Part shown: piece after piece, positions 30,780 through 39,900 of the stretch
How positions within the stretch are numbered: the first letter of the stretch is position 1
How the letters are laid out: every line of letters starts with the position of its first letter
Assembly: GCF_028750875.1 (NCBI RefSeq)
Contig: NW_026542597.1
Coordinates: 81,628,856-81,692,855 of the forward strand
Source: Macrosteles quadrilineatus
Taxonomy: Eukaryota > Arthropoda > Insecta > Hemiptera > Cicadellidae
Direction of reading: 5' to 3'
DNA length: 64,000 bases
Position numbers and translations under genes: made by a program
The notes under the pieces: generated by a model
What the model saw: the letters and a program-made list of their open reading frames with translations, nothing else
Told to the model about the DNA's origin: nothing
Databases searched by the model: none

Positions 30780-32867
30780 ATGGAAGAAAGATGTATTGTA
30801 GTTGCAGTGATACATCTAGTTATTGTGATAAGTGTGGTGGCTGTGGTGGCGTGCGCGTTTACTGGTGATGTGCCGAGCATTGTTACCAACAGTATAAAGG
30901 ACATTTGTAGGCAAGAAAACAATGACGACAACCTTAGGACAAATGAGGGTTTGATTCGTAACATGTTTGGCAAGTTGAAGTCTTCGATATCCGGATCAAT
31001 TAAAATACCCAGATTTCAAGAAAACATCGGCACGTCGGGGCTACTTTGCACTTCTGAATCTACTGCTGGTCTACAGGTACGTGATATAACTTCAAACATT
31101 TGCTACCAGCAACCTTTTCCAAGAAGTGGATTTGTCGATGTCTTATTTCAAGCTAGTATGACATTTAAAGAGCCTGTGACATTTAATACATTCATTGACA
31201 AGACTAAGACAAGCTTTGAAACGTTTTGTGATGCTACTTCTAAAACTGGTTCAGTTCAATATACGTTTCCAAAGGAAAGCTACGTTTCATTCCTGTTATC
31301 TGTTAATGTACGTCCAAAAGTTCAGACAGAGTTTCTTAAATCAGAATGCTCGGTTTTCATCCATAGAATAAAAGTAGACAGTGTTACAACTCCTGATATA
31401 AAGGAGATAGGCAATACAGTCAGTGGCATCGGTAACCGTTTGTGGAACAACATGAAAGGAAAAGATTTCACAACTATGGTTACTATTGGTATCATGGAGG
31501 CTTTGGTAGGTAAGCTGCAGCCAAACAGTAATATAATGCAAGGTAATGATAAATGGGTTTGCCTTGATGGTTTTGGTGAGTTTAAAGAATTCTTGAAAAA
31601 TAAAGGTGATGCCCAAGGATATTGGGCATACAAGAAACAAAATTTTTTGCCATTCATAAGCTTCTTCCAGAACGGAATTGAAAAGGCCATCACTAATTTT
31701 AAATCTGAAAGAGTGAAATCTGATGATCCTTACACTGTCACAATGTCAGATGTGTCTGGGAGTGGGAAATTTGAAAGCTTCAACGTCGTTTTACACTCAC
31801 CGCTGACTTTCCTGAAACTGAGGCGTATGTTCGGCGTTGACGAAGATTACTATTTAAAATTTTTCTGCCAAGACACGTTAATAGAACTCTCAAACCCAGG
31901 AAAGAGTGGAGCCGGCTTGTATGTATCACGTGATGCAAAGTTTATGGCTAAAACTTTAAAGTCATCAGAAGTAACTACTTTTGAACATTTACTGCAGCCG
32001 TTTTTAAAGCATATGGGAGAGAACCCATCCACCCTGCTTACAAAATTCTTTGGTCTCTATACATATGTGCCAGCGTCCTTTCTAAAACAGCTTTTGAGAC
32101 GTAATTTAAATATGGTAGTGATGAACAACATTATGCCTTCAGATCTTGAGATCATCAGTCAGAAATATGACCTGAAAGGATCTAGATACAAGAGAGAAGC
32201 GTCCGAAGATGAAAAGAAGAAGATTAACACGTCCCCAACTTACAAAGAAAATGACTTTCTTGTTCAGCATTCTCACGGGATATATTTAAAAGCTAAAGAC
32301 TATGACAGACTTGTAAACGCTATCACCTCCGATGCTAAGATTTTGAATGAGTTAAACATTGTTGATTACAGTTTACTGTTGGGTATTGTTTATGAAGGTA
32401 GAGTATTAAATAAAGAAGAAAGGGAAAGAGCTACTGGTGAAGTTACCAGTATACCTTGTGAAAGTAAAGACGACGTAAAAACTACATCTGTTTCTAAACT
32501 TGGAGGAAATAATCAGCCGAACAGTATACCTGCGTTAACTGTTCATGGCGAAAGAGTGATGCTTCATTTAGGAATTATAGACATATTACAGGAATATGTA
32601 TTAAAAAAGAAAGCGGAGACTGTAGTAAAAAACGCTATCGGAGAAGAAGATTTTTCTGTAGTTGATCCTAACACCTACTCGACAAGATTTATAAACTTCA
32701 TGCGAAATGAGGTATTTAAAAAGATGCGTCCTTGCGTAAAGGGTAAAACATTGGGAGATTTTCTCGATGAAAAAACTAATCCAAGTAAAACACTGGGAGA
32801 TTTATTTCTCAAGGAAAAACCTAATCGAATTAAAACACTGGGAGATATTCTCAAGGAAAAAGCCTAA
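30780..32867 (+). CDS. Intronless PIP-kinase-like protein with signal-like N-terminus
   Basis: A 695-codon uninterrupted frame. The C-terminal half is a phosphatidylinositol-phosphate kinase domain: glycine loop GKSGAG 374-379, ATP lysine K391 (MAKTL), hinge VVMNNIMP 446-453, catalytic DLKGSRYKR 464-472, VDYSLLLGI 528-536, metal-binding IID 599-601, then an activation-loop-like KKKAET and TRFINFM. All signature residues are present, so activity is plausible. Residues 1-28 are MEER then a hydrophobic run (IVVAVIHLVIVISVVAVVACA), which reads as a signal peptide or membrane anchor; known PIP kinases are cytosolic. Residues ~30-310 match nothing I recognise and contain six cysteines. The tail has three KTLGD repeats (656, 670, 685). 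It has a TATA-like box upstream and AATAAA at 33,026, in an intergenic region full of transposons; it could be a retrocopy-derived or lineage-expanded gene. Substrate unknown. Confidence 0.85.
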   Translation: MEERCIVVAVIHLVIVISVVAVVACAFTGDVPSIVTNSIKDICRQENNDDNLRTNEGLIRNMFGKLKSSISGSIKIPRFQENIGTSGLLCTSESTAGLQVRDITSNICYQQPFPRSGFVDVLFQASMTFKEPVTFNTFIDKTKTSFETFCDATSKTGSVQYTFPKESYVSFLLSVNVRPKVQTEFLKSECSVFIHRIKVDSVTTPDIKEIGNTVSGIGNRLWNNMKGKDFTTMVTIGIMEALVGKLQPNSNIMQGNDKWVCLDGFGEFKEFLKNKGDAQGYWAYKKQNFLPFISFFQNGIEKAITNFKSERVKSDDPYTVTMSDVSGSGKFESFNVVLHSPLTFLKLRRMFGVDEDYYLKFFCQDTLIELSNPGKSGAGLYVSRDAKFMAKTLKSSEVTTFEHLLQPFLKHMGENPSTLLTKFFGLYTYVPASFLKQLLRRNLNMVVMNNIMPSDLEIISQKYDLKGSRYKREASEDEKKKINTSPTYKENDFLVQHSHGIYLKAKDYDRLVNAITSDAKILNELNIVDYSLLLGIVYEGRVLNKEERERATGEVTSIPCESKDDVKTTSVSKLGGNNQPNSIPALTVHGERVMLHLGIIDILQEYVLKKKAETVVKNAIGEEDFSVVDPNTYSTRFINFMRNEVFKKMRPCVKGKTLGDFLDEKTNPSKTLGDLFLKEKPNRIKTLGDILKEKA

Positions 32868-33025
32868 AATACAGCTGAAACAGGCGCATTAAACATTTTT
32901 TAAATTATTAAAAAATGAATATTTAAAACTATTTTGTTCTAATTCTTTGCCCGTTCAAGGCATTTTGTTAAGTGTTTATAGTTTTTTTTTGTACAAAGGC
33001 CTTATTGTAAGTGCAATCAAGAAAG

Positions 33026-33031
33026 AATAAA
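33026..33031 (+). terminator. Polyadenylation signal of the PIP-kinase-like gene
   Basis: A canonical AATAAA lies 159 bases after the stop codon in AT-rich sequence with a following TGTTTTAATGTTG stretch. It fits a short 3' UTR. Confidence 0.55.
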
Positions 33032-33088
33032 TAATGTTTTAATGTTGATTATCTTCCACATCATATATATATATATATATATAATAAA

Positions 33089-33727
33089 CTAGCTGACCCG
33101 GCGAACTTCGTATCGCCTAAGTTATAGGTTTCCCCTAAGACAGACCGATGGAAAGAAAGTACCGTTACGTTTAATTTTCAAGATGATCTCGTTCGCATCG
33201 CTCAATCACGTCCTGGTTGAAGTTCGTTCGCTACGCTCACTCACCTTTGGGTTGGAGCTCGTTCGCTACGCTCACTCACCTTTAGGTTGGAGCTCGTTCG
33301 CTGCGCTCACTTGCCTTCAGGTTAGCTCGTTCGCTACGCTCACTCGCCTCCAGGTTGAAGTTCGTTCGCTACGCTCACTCACCTTTTGGTTGCAAATTAG
33401 CTGTTGTCATAAATGTAAAAGAAATAATAGTGCTGCACCCTGTTGGTAATCCTTGTAACTTTAATGCTATTGAACATCATAGAACAGAACCAACTTGTTT
33501 AATTGAAACAGCTGTTAAGATTCATTAATTCCATTTCTCATAAGGTTAACATGGGAAACTCCAGAGCCACTGGGGCGGAGCCCTTTTAAGAATTTCGAAA
33601 CGGGAAATAGTTTACGTCCGATTCGCATACCTACAGAATTTACACACCAAATTTCATAACGATCGGTGAAGTCGTTCCGGAGGAGTTTGCAGACAAACAC
33701 TGTGACACGAGAATTTTATATATTAGA
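33089..33727 (-). mobile_element. Helitron-like element with minisatellite
   Basis: On minus it starts TCTAATATATAAAATTCTCG, continues GTGTCACAGTGTTTGTCTGC, and ends GTTCGCCGGGTCAG then CTAG before T: Helitron-type termini. It holds the GC-rich GGGCTCCGCCCCAGTGGCTC block and an array of about six 33-35 bp units (33,190-33,395) like that at 19,621-19,810. The 5' end belongs to a different subfamily from the 19,248 copy, but the body is shared. Non-coding. Confidence 0.7.
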
Positions 33728-34334
33728 TATGTAAAAGAAACTTGTAGAAATGGAAGACATTCCATAGATTTATGTTTATGTAAACATGTTAACTTTGAGT
33801 GGTTCAGTGGATGCAATCTGCTCACAACTTTGTTATTGTTTTAGATTGTTGGTATTGACTTAAGCTTTTATATTGTATGCACTGCTACAAAATCGTTGTA
33901 AAGTCAATGAGACATTTTACAGGGTGTCCAATCATAAGTGTTAAATAAAATTATTTGTCAAACTACATCAATTAATATATTTTAATCCTTTTAAATCTCA
34001 TACGGATTATTTAATGTACTGGTATTTAGCTCAATTCCAACATAGAGTGACTTAAAAGTATGCACTAATTGTAATATTGAACTGAGATTACCACTTGAAG
34101 GTCAGTGGGTTATGTAGAACTAGAGTTTAGTACCCTGCATTGCTTAAAAAAACCTTTTAACTGTGGCCAATGGTTTTAAAAGGAATATTTGAGTAATTCC
34201 TACATTATTTTTCAATAACTTAACCGTTAAGATGGTGTTCTGTACTCTTAATTTATAACGACAATCTCCAGATATCTCCTTTCTATATTTGTCATGTTTT
34301 TTAGGTTAAAATTGTCTTTTTGCAACCACAGAAA
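33728..34334. other. No recognised gene; AT-rich spacer
   Basis: No coding or repeat signal recognised on either strand. Confidence 0.4.
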
Positions 34335-34394
34335 AATAAAGTGGTTTAAATACCTGCATAAAAGTTATCCAAAATGTTGCTCACGGCAACCGGT

Positions 34395-34424
34395 TTCAAT
34401 CCACAATAGGGATCTTCATCAGGC
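34395..34424 (-). ncRNA. Hammerhead-like core, left arm
   Basis: On minus: CTGATGA (34,422-34,416), a stem of GATCC with GGATT around the loop CTATTGT, then GAAA (34,397-34,394), followed by CCGGTTGCCG. It mirrors the right-arm copy. The cleavage triplet is not a clean NUH in the simplest stem III pairing, so activity is uncertain. Confidence 0.4.
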
Positions 34425-34554
34425 CGATCAGGATGTCAAAACATTTTTTCTCTTCTTGCGAAGGTCGTCAAAAGGCGTAAAAAACATGCACACATTGCTT
34501 TTTACGCCTTTTGACGACCTTTGCAAGAAGAGAAAAAATGTTTTGACATCCTGA

Positions 34555-34605
34555 TCGGCCTGATGAAGATCCCTATTGTGGATTGAAACCGGTTGCCGTG
34601 AGCAA
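34555..34605 (+). ncRNA. Hammerhead-like core, right arm
   Basis: CTGATGA at 34,560-34,566, stem II GATCC/GGATT with loop CTATTGT, GAAA at 34,585-34,588, then a possible stem III CGG/CCG with loop TTG. The base after the expected U is G rather than A, C or U, which would block cleavage unless stem III pairs differently. The core order is right; function is uncertain. Confidence 0.4.
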
Positions 34606-34744
34606 CATTTTGGATAACTTTTATGCAGGTATTTAAACCACTTTATTGAAATATTGGTTATCCGGAGGCTAAATCACAATGATCACAGAAAAATGTCTTT
34701 TTGTCAATTATATTCTTGAGTGTGGCAGATTGCGTGAAAATATA

Positions 34745-35118
34745 ATAATAATATCTATGGTTCTTACCGTCAACGCAATCAGGGGTAATATTCCACTACG
34801 GCCGTTTCGGAGAAAACATTTAGAGCGTGTGCACGGCTTGAAAACTGATGACCGACTTATGAGTCGGTCGTCAGTTTTCAAGCCGTGCACGCGCTCTAAA
34901 TGTTTTCGTTTTGTGTTTTTGTGTGTCCGTCCTGTACATATATGTGTATTATTTATTCAACCCTTGACGCAATGCAAATGAAGAAAACTCGTGTTAAATG
35001 TGACAAGACTATAGTTTAGTGTACCACTACGCACCTGACGATGGAGTCATCTCCGAAACGGCCGTAGTGGAATATTACCCCTGATTGCGTTGACGGTAAG
35101 AACCATAGATATTATTAT
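34745..35118. mobile_element. Nested palindrome with hammerhead-like core
   Basis: The outer arms (TATCTATGGTTCTTACCGTC ... CTACGGCCGTTTCGGA at 34,753-34,812 and the inverse at 35,049-35,110) are nearly identical over about 62 bp. Inside the left half is a second palindrome (34,812-34,908) built on ACATTTAGAGCG and CACGGCTTGAAAACTGATGA. The right half carries a full hammerhead-like core at 35,035-35,066. Non-coding. Confidence 0.6.
35020..35080 (+). ncRNA. Hammerhead ribozyme-like motif
   Basis: CTGACGA at 35,035-35,041 fits the CUGANGA core. Stem II is GGAG/CTCC around TCAT (35,043-35,054). GAAA is at 35,055-35,058, then a very short stem III from the self-complementary ACGGCCGT. The next bases give U-A, a valid NUH site, with cleavage predicted after 35,066. 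Stem I pairs only weakly (GTG with CAC), as in the minimal ribozymes of Penelope-like elements. This is a type I arrangement. Confidence 0.5.
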
Positions 35119-36805
35119 TATTTTTGTCAATTGATTAAACAACATTTCATTGGGAACTTTACACTGAATATACCTTACAGTGTATCGTATTGTACACTTT
35201 TAACGGACAAATCTTAATAGAGTTATCTGATTAAAACATAGGGAATTTGCCAGTAGTTAAGGAAATTAACAGGAAAGCAGGCTTATTAATATCCTTAATA
35301 AATACATCTTAATAGAGTGTGTGATTTAAAATATACCATTACAAATTTTTAATAGACTTAACAGTATGTGACACACCCTGACATTAGAATCTATGTTCAG
35401 TTAGTTTTGTGTAGATATGCTGTAGGCAAAAAATAAACAAACGGTATCAGCAATCTGACACATACTTTCTCCCATTAGATTGTCACCTTTATCATGGGTA
35501 AGCAGTGGAAGTAACCACGATATTTTATAGGGAAAATCACCAATGTTTCAATAACTTTTGAACCATACTTTTTACAGCAGTGGTGGTTGCACGATTTTGT
35601 TTAGATACATAAGGATCATAATATGTGATGTTGAAGGGCTGTCAATAGAAGGGGATGAAAGGAGGTGAGGACAGGAGAGGAGTATTGTAGAAAACTGGAA
35701 ACCAGGTTCTCTGATCATTCTCATGACCCTATTTAATTGGTCCTAAATCTCACGAAAGCGAGCCAATTAGGCATAATTTATTTTTAAACACAGTACCCCA
35801 AGATCAAGCTGTATTAAACAGAAGCACTGGTCTCTCCATGGAGGAAAAAAATCAATTGGAACTATTTGTCATCGTTCTTAATTTGGCTTAATGAGAGGTG
35901 CACAAAAGATTTAGCCGTACAAACAAATAATTCATTCAACAAATAGGTACAGTAAAGGTGTAATTTGCAGGTTAGTTTCCATATCTGGTGAGCTTTAACA
36001 CCTAGTTGAGCTTTGTATATCAGCTAAAGCTCATGTGCGTTTATTTCTTTGTTGGGTTGATGTGCTTAACGGAGTATTTAAAAAAGAAACCACAAATGTT
36101 CAGCTATACATGGGCAAAAACAAGACAAAGTAGTACAAAACATGAAAAAATATTTTAATGGGTTACAAGAAAAACGTATGGACAAATGCATAATATTGTA
36201 GAGTATAGTTTACATGCAAAATAAATTAGCTCGCTAACAAACTTTTAAGATAAAACAAGAACACCAAAAAGGACACAAAGCGCGGATGAAGAAATGCCAA
36301 GACAGTAACAAACTTTCTTTGAGGAATGAGTTAATGAAAAATATACAAAATACTTTTAACTGGAACAATACAATTGGAAAAATGGTAACTTTTTAAGTCA
36401 GTCTAATGTTTACATTCGTTCAAACTTGTATATCTGCAGAAAAATAAAATACATTATCTGGTAAAATACAGGTACTCATTTTAGGTATTGTAATGTTATT
36501 TAGGTAAGGAAAACTTAATGTAATATTTTGATATTGGGATCTAATATTTATGTTATAAAATGATCAAAAGTAGTTCTCACAATGCTAATTCTGGAGAAAA
36601 CACAGAAATTGATTTCCTTAATTAAAATAGGCTACACAAAATTTTGTAATAAATAATATTCTAGGTTTAGGTTGAGAACGTTGTAAAGTTAATTTGCACT
36701 GAAATAATGATTAAATTGATCTTTGAAAAATACTTGAGAGTACCGGGAATGTTTAGTTTCGAGGCACTAATAGTAAATGTTTACGCACAATTTCTCTGAA
36801 ACGTC
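35119..36805. other. Spacer, partial repeat, and Rexo2 3' end
   Basis: Contains a truncated relative (about 35,440-35,620) of the 7,381-8,047 element, recognised by ACATACTTTCTCCCAT and TAACTTTTGAACCATA. The rest is AT-rich. The part near 36,806 would be 3' UTR of the Rexo2 isoform that uses the distal terminal exon; a minus-strand AATAAA is at about 36,041. Confidence 0.4.
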
Positions 36806-36977
36806 TCAACACCATTGCAACTGAGCGTTGACTGCCTCAGGTGAATCAATTTTTCTGAATATATGTTCTCTGTAAAACTTGAGTTCATCGATGCTCATTC
36901 TGATATCTGCTAAGGCTCGATGTTTTGCTATCTCCTTCTTGTTGGGTTGCTGATTATATATTCCAGGGTACCATCGG
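36806..36977 (-). CDS. Rexo2: Rexo2 distal alternative terminal exon
   Basis: Acceptor TTCTAG, then SRWYPGIYNQQPNKKEIAK, HRALAD and IRMSIDELKFYREHIF, with a stop after 56 whole codons. It completes the split codon AG+C left by exon 5. H231 and D236 of the HxxxxD motif are kept; the neighbouring Asp common in the family is Ala here. Its sequence is closer to vertebrate REXO2 (ELKFYR, RWYP) than the proximal alternative. Whether it is expressed cannot be told from DNA. Confidence 0.85.
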
Positions 36978-39900
36978 CTAGAACAGACAAAAAATTATTG
37001 GTGCTGGTAAACTAATCTTAACTTAAGGCCCACTAGATCGCAGCCACTAGATCTGTAAAATAGCATTGAAGGCAGGCCATCGGTGGCAGCGACCTAGTCA
37101 CCAAAGAACTACGACGCAAGTTGATAGCTGCCACCGTGCTTTTTCAGTGACCCAACTCGTAGCGGGTCATTGTAATATACCAAGCCCTTCACATTAGGTG
37201 GCTGCGACCTAGTTCTCGGGGATTTGTTGTCTGACTGCCTTTCCTATACACCCCTCGGTCACTGATGTCCATTTGTTACAACCTACACACAAACCTGTGA
37301 TACTTACTCGGTTCGTGGCTGTTTGTTTTGAGTTATAACATTATCTAGATTGTTTTGATTTTTTTTTTTCTTTTGTCCTAAGGACGCTAGGCACGAGCCT
37401 GGGATTGTTTTCCACATTACTTCAGGCTAGACCTAGGGGTTGCGGCATTATCACTTAGATAAAATCCATTGGTGACTTGGCGGGGATCGAACCCGGGACC
37501 TCAGGGACTGAAGTCCCGCGCTCTAACCACTACGCCAGCTCGCTCCCCGATTGTTTTGATTGGCTTATGTTTAATTGCTTGTTAACGATATGGATGAATA
37601 GGGCAATACAATTCAGGATAATTCAAGGGAAGTTTTTTATTAGCAGCATGTAGGCTTAGTGAATCAGAATCTGTTGGTAAACCAAAGAAGAAAGAAAACG
37701 TCCCCAAAGAGGAAATAGGAAATAAATTTGATTCCATCTTGGCTACTTTTTAGCGAGAAGGTTGCAGCTACTTGGTGGCAGTCACCATGTGTGAATTGAC
37801 AAGCAAGGCTACGAGTTGTACAAGGCAGTGGATGCCATCCAGTGGCTGCCACCCTAGTGGGAAAACGGCCTAATACCTATCTCCTGGACTGAATAGGCTG
37901 AAATTTTACATAAAAGTTGATCTTGAAATCGGACTTGCCTAGACCAATTATATGTGTTTAAAATCTCCCTAGCCTCACCCTCGAGAAGGTTTGATGCAAA
38001 TAGATGTATGCATATAAAAAATTGAAAAATGGTACAATCTCTTTATAACAAATGCTGTTTTTGGGTGCAGAAAATATCAAAACAAAAACGTAAATCGGTC
38101 CCGGGACCACCTAAGGTATATAGTTTGTTCCCTAATGGGTAATTTACTAATATTTCCTAACTGAAAAACTCGCTCAAAGCCATAATGTATAGAACTACTT
38201 TGTATGCTCGCCATTTCATTGAAAAGTATAAAGTAAAAAAAAAGCATCAGACTCTACTTAAATTTTTTTTTACATTCGGTTGATAATCGTTTTACTCTGC
38301 CATAAAACTGATTGAACTATGCTGAAGAATATTTCCAATAATTAATTGGTACAATTTAGTTAGTTTCTGTAATCAGGTCTGTAGGTATCTTCTTCCTATT
38401 CCTGTTGTAGGCACAGAGTGTTTGCAGCATTGATTTTTAAATTCAAAAAAGAGGAGTAATTTATGCATTGAGCCGAATCAAAGAAACACAGAATGGCAAA
38501 TTGAAATGGAGGCTAACTGCCCGTTGTACAGGATTCCTTAATTATCGCTCCTTGGTTGCCTAAGGTTGCTTTTCTTAAAGTCAGGGATTTCTTCAAATGG
38601 TGTACTTAAGTGTTAAAAAATTGTGTTTTACCTCATGTTTGCAGGTCTTATAAAAAACACTACATATTTTTCGGCTTGAAAAGTAGTCTTACTCCTGGTT
38701 TTCATAATTTAATTAATTGATCTGTCAATAATAAATTAACATATTGTATAGCAGGGTAGCTGAGTGAATATAATGCTTGCCTTATAATCAGTAAGTTGCC
38801 GGTTTGATCCTGAGAAGTCAAAATCTTTTCTAAGGTTTGAAACTATGTACAGGCGGAATCGTATCACGTCGTAGCAGACCCCAAACACAACCGGAACAGT
38901 CTAGGGACAACCACAAGTGAAGTTTCCGATGTTGTGGCATGTCGTCGACAGACTCTTAGTATGCAGATCTAATGTGAATCTGATTCTAAGGTGTGCAAGC
39001 GGATCGATTTTCAGCGGCCCATCCCTTTTGAAATTCTGACTGCAAAATTGTCAGTTTTAAGGTTGGACTAGTACACATTTGAGTGAGTACCCTGATTGCA
39101 GTCTTACTTGCTTTTGTGTCTAATATATCTTTACAGTTTTAAGAATAGCTTGCTTTGTGGTTTGTATTTGTAACATTTTTCTCGACAAAAGCAATAATTT
39201 GAACCAGTTTGAGTATTTTTCTCTTCAACAGGACTTGCCAGAGCAGAAACCTTCGTCTTGACCAAAGACACATTAAGACGGATATTCACATGAGTAAAAA
39301 TGCTAAGAATTTAACAAGGAAGATTTTTGACTGATAAACATCTTAAAAATACACCCTATAGGAGTTTTCTTCTTTCTTTTTTGACAAATAACTATGTACG
39401 GTAAATGAATATTGCAAATTTATCTTAATAACCTGATAATTCCATTGTTACAAAGAGAAAATTAAAAGAAAAGAAAGAGAAATTATCAGATGGAGGACAC
39501 AACTTGGCGAGTTTTAATTTTAAATCAGGATAGAACCAGAAACACTCTGATTTCCAGGCAAGCATAATTTCCTCTCAGCTACCCTCAGAGATGAATAAAA
39601 TCAAACTAAGGGTAAAAAATGACAACATTTCTCATTTCAATTAAAGCATTTCACTTTTCAGGGTCTGTAAAAATACAAAGTGATATTAAATGAGTTTGAA
39701 GACTTAAAATCTCAACACGTAAATAAATACTTTATTATGTCTAGTTATATATCATCTTTCTTTACAACATGTGAAAGTAAATTTTTCCCTTCTTTTCATA
39801 ATCACCCATAACTGATCATAAACTTGAGACAAAAAACATAAAAGAAATATTGTTTGTTTTTTAGGTAGTATTACAAAATTGCTAATTTAGCAATAGTGGT

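Larger units (their letters stand above)
34335..34647. mobile_element. Near-perfect 313 bp palindrome carrying hammerhead-like cores
   Basis: Two arms of about 145 bp (AATAAAGTGGTTTAAATACC at left, its inverse at right) meet around a 14-base loop near 34,491. Each arm contains, on opposite strands, CTGATGA, a GATCC/GGATT stem and GAAA in the order of a hammerhead ribozyme. Such motifs are known in the pseudo-LTRs of Penelope-like retroelements and in retrozymes; I infer one of these as the source. No reverse transcriptase is present. Confidence 0.6.

Noticed and set aside
31322..32032. Minus-strand frames opposite the PIP-kinase-like gene
   Set aside because: Shadows of the 695-codon gene with no recognised motif.
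33183..33449. Frame with repeated VRSLRSLTFWL units (also 19,557-19,811)
   Set aside because: A translation of the 33-35 bp Helitron minisatellite; unit lengths are not all multiples of three, so the frame is accidental.
36806..36977. Distal Rexo2 terminal exon as a pseudo-exon
   Set aside because: It keeps acceptor, phase, catalytic His/Asp, family-like RWYP and ELKFYR stretches and a clean stop, so decay is unlikely.
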